From: a virus
Strand: one strand, 5' to 3'
DNA: 24,302 nt
Virus record (IMG/VR): IMGVR_UViG_3300017757_000153
Location: 1 to 24,302 of that record
Positions 1 to 10,000 of the stretch are shown one piece after another. Each line of letters begins with the position of its first letter. Within the stretch, counting starts at the first letter, position 1. The translations under genes and the position numbers were made by a program. The notes under the pieces were generated by a model. The model made no database searches, was not told the DNA's origin, and saw only the letters and a list, made by a program, of their open reading frames with translations.

Positions 1-3000
1 GGATCGTCGCCGGTGCCGCCGTCGCCGCCGCCGTCGCCGCCGACTTCAACGGAACCAAACGTGCTGCCTCCCTCAGAAACAAAATCGTTGCCGCCCTCCT
101 CGAAGTGGTCAGATGCTTCCAGCTGGCTGCCGATCCAGCTGCCCATCTGTTCTGACGTAGATGAAGTTGATTGCGAAACGGCAGTTCGTCTTACTTCAGC
201 ATTTCTTGTAGCAATGATAGTTTCTTGAAAAGTTTGAAGAATACCATTAGCATTATAATTTGTTTCTCCAGCAGTAATAGGATCAACAGAAGTTATATTT
301 GTAGGACTTGAAGTTAATCTAAACGAAATTAAACCTGTTCTAAATCTAGGGTTACCAGTAACTGTAGGATCAGGTATAGAAAAAGTTCCCTTAATTCGAC
401 CGCTAGGGCCTGTTATAAGAGCATCACCATTAATCAAACTTGCATCGTTTGTTGAAAATCCAAGTAAAGGTCTGGTATAAGATTCTACGGTTTGTACATC
501 AAAGAAAGGATATACTTGTGTATTTGGAAGAAAATCAAATCCCTCAAAACTAACATCCTTTGCTCTGATAAATGGAATCAATGCAGTAGAAATCATTTTT
601 GTGCCTCTGGATTCCATATCAATTCTTTCAACAACATCTGTTCTAATACCAGTTCTTGTTCGATCTGTTCTAACTGTTTCAACTAATCGTGACTGTTCAA
701 AATCATCGCCAATTTGTTGCGTTTGCGTTGATGAAGAAACAACTCCAGTAAATGATATTTCCCAACTATTGTACTCAGTACCTATAGGATTACCAGCAGC
801 TATCGAATCGAAATTACCTTCTTCATTAATAATCAATGCAGGAGCAATCTCAGTTTCAAACCAATCATCGCCAGAAGGCGTCAATTGTATTTGACCAGTC
901 CAATTTGAAAGAAGAACAGGCGTAACTCTTTCTATTCTTGTGGCGTATGGTTGTTCAATTTGTACAATCTCTGTATATGGTAGAGTAAATATATCTCCTG
1001 TTTTTTGATAATTATTGTTAGCTCTCGATGCATCAGTCGCTGCTGTATTGCCAATCTCATTAGTTACTTCTGTAAAAACAACATTCTTCATTGTACATTG
1101 TGGTCGAAGTTCATTGTTTAGACTATCAATAGAACATTGATAATCTTTATGAAAAACATCACCAAGACGATGGCCCTGAAAAGCATCAACAACAAAACCA
1201 GATTTAAATCTATTTAATCCATTTCCATCCGTAATTTCAAAACTTTCTGCATCACGTTCCAAAAGAGAAAGGTGCGTATAGTATTCAAGATTACCAATAC
1301 GATCCGAAAGTTTACCAATGTCTCTCATAGTAAACCGTTGATTTTTTTCTCTACGAACAACAACATTCTCTAGTTTAAAAGTATATGCCGGAATTCGTAT
1401 ATCCCCTAATTTCATTGAGTTTTCGGTTCGTTGTGGAAACTGAGGTAATTCTTCAGATACACCTTCAATAACCCTAATCAAACCACGACTGTCCATTTCA
1501 ATGATTGCTCTTTTAGGCAAGTAATATTCAAAATCTGCTTGTGTCAAAGAAGCTGGTTTTGGAGAATGACTCGCAGACGCACCCGTTCCATCATATTGAC
1601 GAGAATAGAAATCAAATGAATTACCGGTAATTTCATCTACTGTCGTATGATCTACTCCTGCACCAGCAATATTTTCTACTGTAGGTCTAAAATCAAATGT
1701 ATTCTGTAATTTAAATCTTTTATACGATGGAATATCAACATAATCCATTCTATCTGCTTCATCTGCATATGAATCTACACTGAACATATCACCAGCACCA
1801 TGTTGAAGATAATCATAAATTACAAGCAATCTATTTACTGGTGCTGCAGCGCCTCTACGTCTTACGATTTTAGAGATGTCATAAAAATTATCTCTTTGTC
1901 CAGTATCAAGAACAAAATCGTTTATAATTGATTTATCACCATCAGTAACAGCTGTTAATGTTGCAGTTGCACTCGAAAACGCACCAGTGATTATATCAGA
2001 TGTTGAGAAAACAGTACCCGGCGCACTTGTATAAACAACACTCATTGGACTTGTGGTATTAACAATTCTTCCTTTTGCTCCACTAACACTACCAGTAATT
2101 TTTTCACCTCTTGTAAATGTACCAGTTTGTGTTGTAAAAGTGACTGTAGGAGCAACAGCATCAGTAGAAGCAACAGTGGCTTCATATACAGCAACTAAAG
2201 CAAATGCGTCTGCCCGACCAAATGATATTTCTCTATCACTAGGCCGCGTTCCATATGGATCTGTTGTTCCACTATCCACTTTAAGTTGTTTCATTAACCT
2301 TGTTGTTTTGGCCTTTGGACTTACAGCAGTTTTAAGCAAAGTTGCCATAATTTTAAGTTTTGCACCATCACCAAATTCAGCAAGATTAGTAATAGTTACT
2401 TGTGTCGTACCACCACCAGAAAATCCAGTTGATGCACTAACAATGTCACCCTGACTAGCAGACCCTGCCGCACCTTGAGTTAAAACAGAAATTGTATAAT
2501 CTGCTTCGCTATGTCCTACAAATGTTTCTCCACCACCACCGGCAGTCAGAGTTATAACACCAGCAGAAGTTGAAGTTGCAATAAATTGTTGACGAAAAGT
2601 GTATTGTGTATCAGATACACCAGAATTTGTTTCTGTTAATAAAGTTTTAACAGGAGTTTTTGGTAGTCTGTAGATATTAATATTTTTTTCTGGTTCTTTA
2701 AGTTTCGCAATTGTTCTGATAGAACCAGTTCCGCCAGATGTTCTTCTATCTAATGCTAATGTACCACCATCTTCTAATACAAAACGATCTTCTTGGTCAG
2801 CCGTGCCATCTGAACTATCCATACCAAAAAAGGATATGGGAGAAGAAACAACTTGTGTTTGAACATCAGCAGTAAAATCTTGACCAGTGTCCGCACCAGT
2901 ATCTTGCATATAAACTGATCTTACAGAAGTAAGTTCATAATTTAATACATCAGCAATAGTAAGGTCAGTATTACCTGAATCCTCTACTATTTGTCCTGTC

Positions 3001-4733
3001 TCTGATGAATTTGATAAAACTAAAGTTTCACTAGATACAAAAGTTCCTACAACATTAGTTAGATTCAAAACAGTACCAGTTGTACTGCCAGCATACACAT
3101 AACCAGTAGCACCACTTGTGCTTCCTGTTACTCGCTGGCCACCATTAGATGCACTAGATAAAATTGTTGGACTAGGTGTACCACTTAAAACAAGTTTTGT
3201 GATTGCATTAATATCAAAAAGATACAATCTATATGTCGCATCTTGTTCACCAGCAGTACCAGAATCGTATTGATATGTTCTTACACGAGCAACACCTATT
3301 TGATTTCCTACAGCTGTGCCTCTCGTCGCAATTGATGTATCATACAATTGAAGTTCTTTATAAACAGTTGTCTCACCAGAAATATTAGTAACATCTGGAG
3401 TTCCGTATACATTTGTAATATTAAGATAATTTCCCAAATCAACAGGTGAAGTACCAGCGTTTATTGTATTAAAAGATCTTCCTTTCCTAACATCAATAAG
3501 AGTTGGGGCAATCTTATCTAACTCATATCCTCTGACATATGATTTACCAGGCGATACTTGAAGCACCAATAAATCATCAGAAGCCTTATTATTACTTCTT
3601 GTAGTGTCACCAGCAGTATACACACCATCATAATCAGTTTCACCCACACTAACATCAACCGATTCCTTTATCTCAAATGTAAAAGGTCTTACGGTATAAT
3701 CACCAGATTCATCAAATGTTCTACGAGCAAGAGTCTGTTCAAGAATAGAATATTGAGTATTACGAACATGTTCTTGAACAACACCATTGTCTACTTTAAT
3801 AATTTGAATAAAATCTTTATCGTTTGTAGAATTTAAAAGTTTAGATACTAGAGTAAGTGTAATTTTTAATCTATGTGCACCCTTTGCATTTACGTTTGAT
3901 GTTCCAGTTGCATTATCAAGTAAACTTGAATCTGTTTCTGGAGTAACAATTGTCTCTTCAATTTGAAAACCAATTTTTGCACTTGCATTGTTATTATACT
4001 TTTCTACAACAATCGTTTGTTCTTCAACTTCAACAAAATGTCCTCTAATAAAAAAGACACCGGCTGATTGTTTTACGATAACACATTTGCCAGTAACAGG
4101 CGTAGTTGAAGCAGTATTTGCAAATATACTTGTTCTTGAAACTTCTGAGGATTCTGTTGTCAATGAAACAGTATTTGATGTATATGCTGTACTGCCGTGT
4201 TGTACTGCCACATTTGCACTCAGACTTTCACCAATAACAAAAGAATCATAACCGCCAGCATCTAAAGCACTACGAGAAATAGTAGTGACATCTTCAGTAA
4301 AAGTTGTAGTTCCAGAAAGATTGCTAGAAGTATAAACACCAAAAAGTGTAGCAGGGTCAGTTGTAGTTGCATCAGTTGCAGCAATAACTCTAAATTTAAC
4401 ACCAGAAATAACACCAGTTAAAGTAACAGGAACATCTTCGTTTACATATTGTGAAACATTTACACTTTCTCCACCAAAATTACCCTGAACCTTAACATAT
4501 CTTGGTGCATCAACATTTCCCAAATAAGTAGTTGCGCCAGGTATAACCATAGTTCCATCTTTAAAAATATGACTAAATCCTTGGTCAATTTGGTTTTGAA
4601 GCGTAGACTGAAGTTGTGTTAATTCTCTTGCCTGAATAGCAAAACCAGGCCGAAATAACGTTCTTAAATGATTGTCACTTCCATCGAAATCATCATAGTA
4701 CGGTGCTACGTTTAGATTTGTAGATTCGGGCAT
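1..4733 (-). CDS. Giant virion structural protein, DUF4815-type (3' end beyond window)
   Basis: An open frame starts at an ATG at 4733, with GGAG six bases before it, and stays open to the left edge, giving at least 1577 residues with no stop reached. The N-terminus has a run recognisable from cyanophage and pelagiphage structural proteins: APYYDDFD near residue 10, then a segment with FRPGFAIQARELTQLQ, then a GTMVIPG segment. I associate this with the DUF4815 family of T4-like marine phages, a tail or baseplate periphery protein. The middle holds two copies of a GEKITGxxSGAxG module (near residues 531 and 872). The visible C-terminal part becomes Gly/Asp-rich (GGDGGGDGGTGDD) and GC-rich. It follows gp8 with no gap (the gp8 stop begins at 4734), so it is probably co-transcribed with gp8. 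Exact position in the virion is inferred, not shown. Confidence 0.85.
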   Translation of the reverse strand, partial: MPESTNLNVAPYYDDFDGSDNHLRTLFRPGFAIQARELTQLQSTLQNQIDQGFSHIFKDGTMVIPGATTYLGNVDAPRYVKVQGNFGGESVNVSQYVNEDVPVTLTGVISGVKFRVIAATDATTTDPATLFGVYTSSNLSGTTTFTEDVTTISRSALDAGGYDSFVIGESLSANVAVQHGSTAYTSNTVSLTTESSEVSRTSIFANTASTTPVTGKCVIVKQSAGVFFIRGHFVEVEEQTIVVEKYNNNASAKIGFQIEETIVTPETDSSLLDNATGTSNVNAKGAHRLKITLTLVSKLLNSTNDKDFIQIIKVDNGVVQEHVRNTQYSILEQTLARRTFDESGDYTVRPFTFEIKESVDVSVGETDYDGVYTAGDTTRSNNKASDDLLVLQVSPGKSYVRGYELDKIAPTLIDVRKGRSFNTINAGTSPVDLGNYLNITNVYGTPDVTNISGETTVYKELQLYDTSIATRGTAVGNQIGVARVRTYQYDSGTAGEQDATYRLYLFDINAITKLVLSGTPSPTILSSASNGGQRVTGSTSGATGYVYAGSTTGTVLNLTNVVGTFVSSETLVLSNSSETGQIVEDSGNTDLTIADVLNYELTSVRSVYMQDTGADTGQDFTADVQTQVVSSPISFFGMDSSDGTADQEDRFVLEDGGTLALDRRTSGGTGSIRTIAKLKEPEKNINIYRLPKTPVKTLLTETNSGVSDTQYTFRQQFIATSTSAGVITLTAGGGGETFVGHSEADYTISVLTQGAAGSASQGDIVSASTGFSGGGTTQVTITNLAEFGDGAKLKIMATLLKTAVSPKAKTTRLMKQLKVDSGTTDPYGTRPSDREISFGRADAFALVAVYEATVASTDAVAPTVTFTTQTGTFTRGEKITGSVSGAKGRIVNTTSPMSVVYTSAPGTVFSTSDIITGAFSSATATLTAVTDGDKSIINDFVLDTGQRDNFYDISKIVRRRGAAAPVNRLLVIYDYLQHGAGDMFSVDSYADEADRMDYVDIPSYKRFKLQNTFDFRPTVENIAGAGVDHTTVDEITGNSFDFYSRQYDGTGASASHSPKPASLTQADFEYYLPKRAIIEMDSRGLIRVIEGVSEELPQFPQRTENSMKLGDIRIPAYTFKLENVVVRREKNQRFTMRDIGKLSDRIGNLEYYTHLSLLERDAESFEITDGNGLNRFKSGFVVDAFQGHRLGDVFHKDYQCSIDSLNNELRPQCTMKNVVFTEVTNEIGNTAATDASRANNNYQKTGDIFTLPYTEIVQIEQPYATRIERVTPVLLSNWTGQIQLTPSGDDWFETEIAPALIINEEGNFDSIAAGNPIGTEYNSWEISFTGVVSSSTQTQQIGDDFEQSRLVETVRTDRTRTGIRTDVVERIDMESRGTKMISTALIPFIRAKDVSFEGFDFLPNTQVYPFFDVQTVESYTRPLLGFSTNDASLINGDALITGPSGRIKGTFSIPDPTVTGNPRFRTGLISFRLTSSPTNITSVDPITAGETNYNANGILQTFQETIIATRNAEVRRTAVSQSTSSTSEQMGSWIGSQLEASDHFEEGGNDFVSEGGSTFGSVEVGGDGGGDGGTGDD

Positions 4734-6230
4734 TTAAAACTCCACTATAACTTTAATGTCTTCAATCTGATCATTAGATCGACTGATTGGTTTGCGATTT
4801 TCCAAGTAAATAATATTTCCACTATCAGCAGCTAATTCAGGATTTGCATATCCATCTGTAAAAGTAATTGTGTTACCACCAGCAAGAGTTACAGCACTAT
4901 CAGCACTAGCGTCTGGTGTTCCTGTTGCACTGGATGTTGCTCCGGTTACAGCATTCGCGGCACTGAAAGCAACGTATGCACCTGTAGTGCCATTTGTCCC
5001 GTAGTCACCAAATCTTTCTTGTGAATAGTACAAAATTGAATTTGAAGAATCCCACTCAACAACCTTACCAATAGCACCAGTCGATGCTTGACTAATCTTT
5101 TCATCTCCGTCAAAAGTACCAGACTGAGAGGTTAGTTTAAGAGCATATGTCATTCTTGCTGTTGTAACTGATGCAACAGACGTTGTTCCATATGTATAAG
5201 GATCAACCACAACACCTATTTTTCTAAAATCATTTCCTGTTGTGATATCATCACCTTCAGCTGCTGTTAATGTTGTTGCCATCATAACATAATGTCCACC
5301 AAGTTCTTTAACAGCATTGAAACCATGACCACCCTTTGGGCCAATTACAACTGAAATTGAACCACCAGAACCACCGATTGCAGAGGCACTACTTAGAGCT
5401 GCATCTGAAAATGTATAACCACTTGCAAGATTTACTGTACCAAAAGTATAACCACCACCGGCAGCATGAATTGTAGTATCTGTTCCATTAGTCAAACCAA
5501 AGGCTTGAATTGTGTTACCTGATACCGTAATTCTTACAATTGCACCAGACGATGTACCCTGACTTGTACCATCACCATAGACAGCAGCATAATAAGTTCC
5601 GTTTGTATAACTGGACCCGGCAGTGATAATCAAAGAATCAATCGCACCATCTGTTGCAGCTGAACTAACAGCAGAATCCGTGGCCACCGGCATAAAATCA
5701 GCAGTAAGAAAATTGTTTATCTGACTACTTGACAAAGAATACATATATTGCAATACATAACCACCCAATGTAAACGGAGCATTTGCAGTGCTTGTCGGTT
5801 CAGTGCCACTATAAGCAGTTCCAACATTGTTGTCTAAAACTTTATATACACGATAGTCAGAAGTCATAAAATAAAAAGTAGAGTCATATAGATTAGAAGC
5901 ACCAGATGTTGCTGTTACAGATGCACTATAGTCTGGCCTGTACATATCATACTTGGTACTGTTCACCCAGTTTCTGCGTGGAATAACACGTTGAATTTCC
6001 GAAGAAGTAATCTTTTTGGCAGCAATCATATCATCCCATGAAAAAAATTCATCAGAAGGGCCATCAACTGGAGTTGGTGGCGATGCATCAGAACCACCAC
6101 TTGTTCCCGAAGTGTATGGTGTACTCTTACCTATAAAAAGATAATAAGTGTTATTAGCTGACTCAGTAAATGATTCTTCAAACTGGTCGGCATTATGAAG
6201 TCTAAATTTTTCTGTGATAATAGCTGCCAT
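4734..6230 (-). CDS. 8: Baseplate wedge protein, gp8-like
   Basis: 498 residues, ATG at 6230 with AGGA nine bases upstream. The N-terminus (MAAIITEKFRLHNADQF, then an NNTYYLFIGKSTPY segment and a FFSWDDMIAAKKI segment with RNW and YDMYRPDYSA further on) is the typical opening of T4 gp8-like wedge proteins of marine myoviruses. The C-terminal GNIIYLENRKPISRSNDQIEDI segment also fits this family. T4 gp8 is 334 residues; the excess here is mainly an inserted Gly/Ser/Thr-rich region of about residues 197-300, which is closely similar to a stretch of the 1953-residue protein encoded at 7002-12863. A GDEKISQASTGAIGKV module lies near residue 375. It acts in the outer baseplate wedge together with gp6 and gp25. 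A late-promoter variant lies just upstream, at the end of the preceding gene. Family assignment is from recognised motifs. Confidence 0.85.
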   Translation of the reverse strand: MAAIITEKFRLHNADQFEESFTESANNTYYLFIGKSTPYTSGTSGGSDASPPTPVDGPSDEFFSWDDMIAAKKITSSEIQRVIPRRNWVNSTKYDMYRPDYSASVTATSGASNLYDSTFYFMTSDYRVYKVLDNNVGTAYSGTEPTSTANAPFTLGGYVLQYMYSLSSSQINNFLTADFMPVATDSAVSSAATDGAIDSLIITAGSSYTNGTYYAAVYGDGTSQGTSSGAIVRITVSGNTIQAFGLTNGTDTTIHAAGGGYTFGTVNLASGYTFSDAALSSASAIGGSGGSISVVIGPKGGHGFNAVKELGGHYVMMATTLTAAEGDDITTGNDFRKIGVVVDPYTYGTTSVASVTTARMTYALKLTSQSGTFDGDEKISQASTGAIGKVVEWDSSNSILYYSQERFGDYGTNGTTGAYVAFSAANAVTGATSSATGTPDASADSAVTLAGGNTITFTDGYANPELAADSGNIIYLENRKPISRSNDQIEDIKVIVEF

Positions 6231-6248
6231 TTCTATTTTCCTAGTTTA

Positions 6249-6256
6249 TATTTATG
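6249..6256 (-). promoter_or_regulatory. Possible T4-type late promoter variant (CATAAATA) before gp8
   Basis: On the minus strand the octamer CATAAATA differs at one position from the T4 late promoter TATAAATA and lies about 19 bases before the gp8 ATG. It overlaps the stop codon of the 237-residue gene, so gp8 could be started separately. Support is positional only. Confidence 0.4.
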
Positions 6257-6965
6257 ATGCACTACCAGCACCAATAACTGTTTTTAACGTTGCACCATCT
6301 GAACCCACTATAAGCAATGTTGAAGAAGTTTTCAACATATTTCCTGTTACTGCATCAGAAGAACCTGTAGTTATGACAGTTCCAGTATTATTTGGAAGTG
6401 TAATTGTTCTGTCTGCTGTTGGGTCTGTGACTGTTAATGTAGTCTCATGAGCATCATCAGTGGCACCTTCAAAAACAATAGTTCCATCTTCAGTAATAGC
6501 CAAAGAAGAACCTGTAATCGTTGTACCAACGATTGCTGCAAAAGTACCTGCTGCAGCTGAGTTAGCACCAATTGTTGTTCCGTCAATAGCACCAGCATTA
6601 ATATCTACGGTGGCGAGAGTTGCCGTGCCAGTAGTTGTTAAGTTCTCATTTCCAAAATCAATTGCACCAGAACTATCTGTTATAGAACCAGCTGCAAGTG
6701 CTAATGTTCCTGCATTTAAAGTTGTAGATGTAAGAGTAGTAATAGTAGCAGAAGTTTGAGTGCCAGCAACCACACCACTAATATTAGGAGCAGATAATGA
6801 TATAACAGTAGCTGATGCACTTAGACCACTACTTATGGAACTACCATCTCCAAGAGCGGTATACATTTCCACAAAGTTAGCATTAAGTTTGGTTGCACCA
6901 TCTCTTAGCGTGTCACCACTACCATCATTAGCAGTTGCACCTAGTCCTATTGATTGATATGCCAT
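6252..6965 (-). CDS. Tail-fibre-like or baseplate-attached structural protein
   Basis: 237 residues, ATG at 6965 behind a strong GAGGGG ribosome site. The N-terminus has an NDGSGDTLRDGATKLNANF segment followed by EMYTALG, an opening seen in several short T4-like marine phage structural proteins. The rest is low-complexity Ala/Thr/Gly/Ser with short beta-strand repeats (LATVDINAGAIDGTTIGA, AAAGTFAAIVGTTITG) and an ITLPNNTGTVITTG segment, as in trimeric phage fibre shafts. It has its own consensus late promoter 22 bases upstream and lies between the giant repeat protein and gp8. It probably forms a small fibre or a connector on the baseplate rim; this is inference from composition and neighbours. 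Confidence 0.7.
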   Translation of the reverse strand: MAYQSIGLGATANDGSGDTLRDGATKLNANFVEMYTALGDGSSISSGLSASATVISLSAPNISGVVAGTQTSATITTLTSTTLNAGTLALAAGSITDSSGAIDFGNENLTTTGTATLATVDINAGAIDGTTIGANSAAAGTFAAIVGTTITGSSLAITEDGTIVFEGATDDAHETTLTVTDPTADRTITLPNNTGTVITTGSSDAVTGNMLKTSSTLLIVGSDGATLKTVIGAGSAS

Positions 6966-6986
6966 TTATTGCCCCTCATCTTTTAT

Positions 6987-6994
6987 TATTTATA
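6987..6994 (-). promoter_or_regulatory. T4-type late promoter (TATAAATA)
   Basis: Perfect minus-strand TATAAATA about 22 bases upstream of the ATG at 6965, in the short gap after the stop of the 1953-residue gene. The flanking context TTATAAATAATAAAA is nearly the same as at the gp25 promoter (15267-15274), which strengthens the call. Confidence 0.8.
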
Positions 6995-7001
6995 ATGATT
7001 G

Positions 7002-10000
7002 TTATGCAGCATCAAAAGTTATAGTTGATGAATCAAATGTTCCAAGACTAGAATCATATGAACTTGCTTGATCTGCACCAGCAAGTGAAATTTCGCTTTC
7101 TGGTAAAGCAAGACCACCAGCTTCTGCTGTGGCACCAACTGACACATTTATACTGTTTTGTTGTAGAAATTCAAGTGTTCCACCTTCTAGCAATAACTCA
7201 TCACCAGCATTCGTTGATGAACCATCTGTGCCATTCAATAAAACAAATCCACCTTCATTGCCTGGCACTAAGACATAATTTGTGCTCATAAGTTGAATAC
7301 GATCACCATCATCACGTCCACCAGTGCTATCCAATAACAAATTTTCTCCAACATCAGTACTGGCAGCACTTGCATCCAAAATAACTGCTGAGCCTGCATC
7401 ACTTTGTGCAGCATCAGTACCGTTCAAAAGAACATTGCCCTCGATATCCAGAACGGCAGATGTGCCGTTGAGTATAATATTATCGCCTGCATTTGTTGAT
7501 GAACTATCTGTGCCATCCATTGCAATGAAAACTTCAGTATTACGTTCATCCTGTAATGCTAATCTAGATGAAGCTAATTCTGTATGTATTCTAGCTTCTC
7601 TTGTAAATGGTACAATGTTTCTGTTACCGTAATTCCTTTCTGGAATTTCACCATTATTAGTGTCGCCTTCAAATTCAATCAAACTACCCTCAGTCATTAT
7701 TTTTTCATTTTCAAGAAGGCCGCTTTCTATAATAACATTAACACTGCGATCTTTAACATCAACATCTTCTCCCAACAGATAACCATTTGCATCTGTTCCA
7801 GTTTCTAGTTTGAGAATATTAACATCAGAACCATTTGTAAGGAAAGCATTATTTTCCGAACCAGACTCAACCATTATTCGGCCAACTTCATTGTCTCTAA
7901 ACCTACCAGTGGTTTCTAACAATATGTTTTGACCATTCTCTGATATTATTACTTCATTTCTAACTTCATCTGCATTTAGATTAAATACAACAAAGTCTTC
8001 TAAAACTAATTCATCAGACGCTGCACTTTGTTCAAAAATAATACTACCTTCAGGTTCTTCAGTGAAATTTCTAAAACCTACACCATTCAAAAGAATATTT
8101 GAACCATCATCTAAAGAATGTTCATTTGTTGCATTCAATACTAGATTATCGCCAGCATCTGTCGCATCACTGTCTGTTCCATCAAGAAGAATATTGTCAT
8201 CTTCAGAATCTAGACCAGCGCTCTCAATATAACTTACAGTGTTAAGTTTAGCTAAATCAGATATTGATAATGCAGCTGTTTCATTAACACTAGTATTAGG
8301 TTCTAGAATTAACACATTACCAGCATTTGAACTAGAAGAATTTGTACCGTTTAGAATAATAGAATCATTTGCATCTGTACTAGAAGAATCCGTACCGTCT
8401 AGAACAAGATTGTTACTTATATCATCTGTAGAAATTTCACTAATCTTTACAGCAGAAGCAGTAGAATTATCCCAATAATCTTCATAGATTATTCTATCTC
8501 CTGCTCCAGTGTTATATTCATCAAAACCATCTAACACCAAATTATCTTCCATGATAATAGGAGCTTTGTCTCTATTACCTGCCTCTAATTGAACTCCTGA
8601 TCTATCAAAGAAAAGTGAGCCAGGTAAAATATTACCAAGTAAAGGTGCACCATAAGACTTTCTTGTTTTAACTAATTGTGGCGTAACCTTTAACTTTGTT
8701 ACTTTTGAAACCGTTCTATTAATAATACCATTTTCGCCAAGTGCTGTTTCTGTAAGTAATCGACCACCACCAGCACCCGCTTCCAAGAAAACAGTACCAT
8801 CACCAGAATTACCAGAGTTTTCTATTGCAATATCTAATCCACTTTCGAATTGTAAATTATCGCCATCTGTTTCTTCAAGAAGTTTGTCACCAAGCGCAAC
8901 ACCAGTTTCTATTAGAAGAGCATCAAATAAACTACTCTCACCATCTGGAGAAATCACATTTTGACGCATACCATGATTAACTTGTATGGTTGGACCAAAT
9001 ATTATTCTAAACAGTGAAGCAAGTTCTGGTGAGAATGTATCCGGCGATGCAGAATCATCAACACCAGCAGCAGTAATACCAATTGCAGCTGAAAGTTGTG
9101 TTGATATTGCAATCTTACCAAATGGAGCAAACCCAGCAGGATGAACTGAAGCCTTCAATTCATTCATATATTCAGAAACAGCTGCATTCACTTTTACTTC
9201 ATAAGAGAATTGCTGATAAAAATAAGAATCTTGAATACGAATAATTTCTTCACTGATAAAACTATCATCATCAAGATATGAACCGGTTCTAGTTGCAGTG
9301 GTTCCAATAGATGTATCAGCATCTAGTGTGCCTTGTGTAACAATTGTTGCTGTTGCACCACCAGAATCTGTTATAACATTGCCAACAAAATTCGGATTAT
9401 TATCTATAAGAATCTCGCCGCCAGCATTGAGAGAAGAATTATTTGTTCCATCTAGAACAATTTTATCGCCTAAAGTTTCATCCTCCATCAACAACTCGGA
9501 ACCAGCATCACTAGAAGAATTATCTGTACCATCTAAAAGAAGATTATTACCAGAATTTTCGTTTAGTAATCTATCACCATCTTCTAGAAGAATATCACCC
9601 ATACCATCAGATTGATCGCCATCAAAAATAGTTTGATTATATAAAACATTACCAAACGTTACACTAGTTACATTTGGTGTTTTTTCTGTAATAAACGTTT
9701 CAAAATTTTCTCCAATAAGTCTGCTGTCTGGAGTATTAACATGTTCTATTGATCGACCATGATTTATAAATATATGATCATTTGAATCTGTCTCCAATAA
9801 CAACTGACCTCCAGCATTAGCCGAAAGACTATCTGTACCATCCAAAAGAACAGAAGAATTTTGATCAGCCTGAACACCATCTGTACCATCTAAAAGAATA
9901 TTATCAGTTTCACGAACTAATTCAAAATCACGAATTATGAAGTTATCTTCAGCATCTGTACTGCTAGAATCTGTTCCATCAAAAACTAGATTATTACTGA

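Noticed and set aside
2053-9615. Many plus-strand open frames of 60-130 codons across the structural genes (for example 2053-2454, 6460-6759, 9298-9615)
   Set aside because: They lie opposite long, well-supported minus-strand genes, lack ribosome sites, and read as the antisense of Thr/Ser/Val/Gly-rich coding sequence.
7190-10000. Possible CRISPR-like array from recurring gcatctgtactagaagaatc-type strings
   Set aside because: Repeats are imperfect, sometimes directly adjacent, and in frame within one protein as a repeated amino-acid motif.
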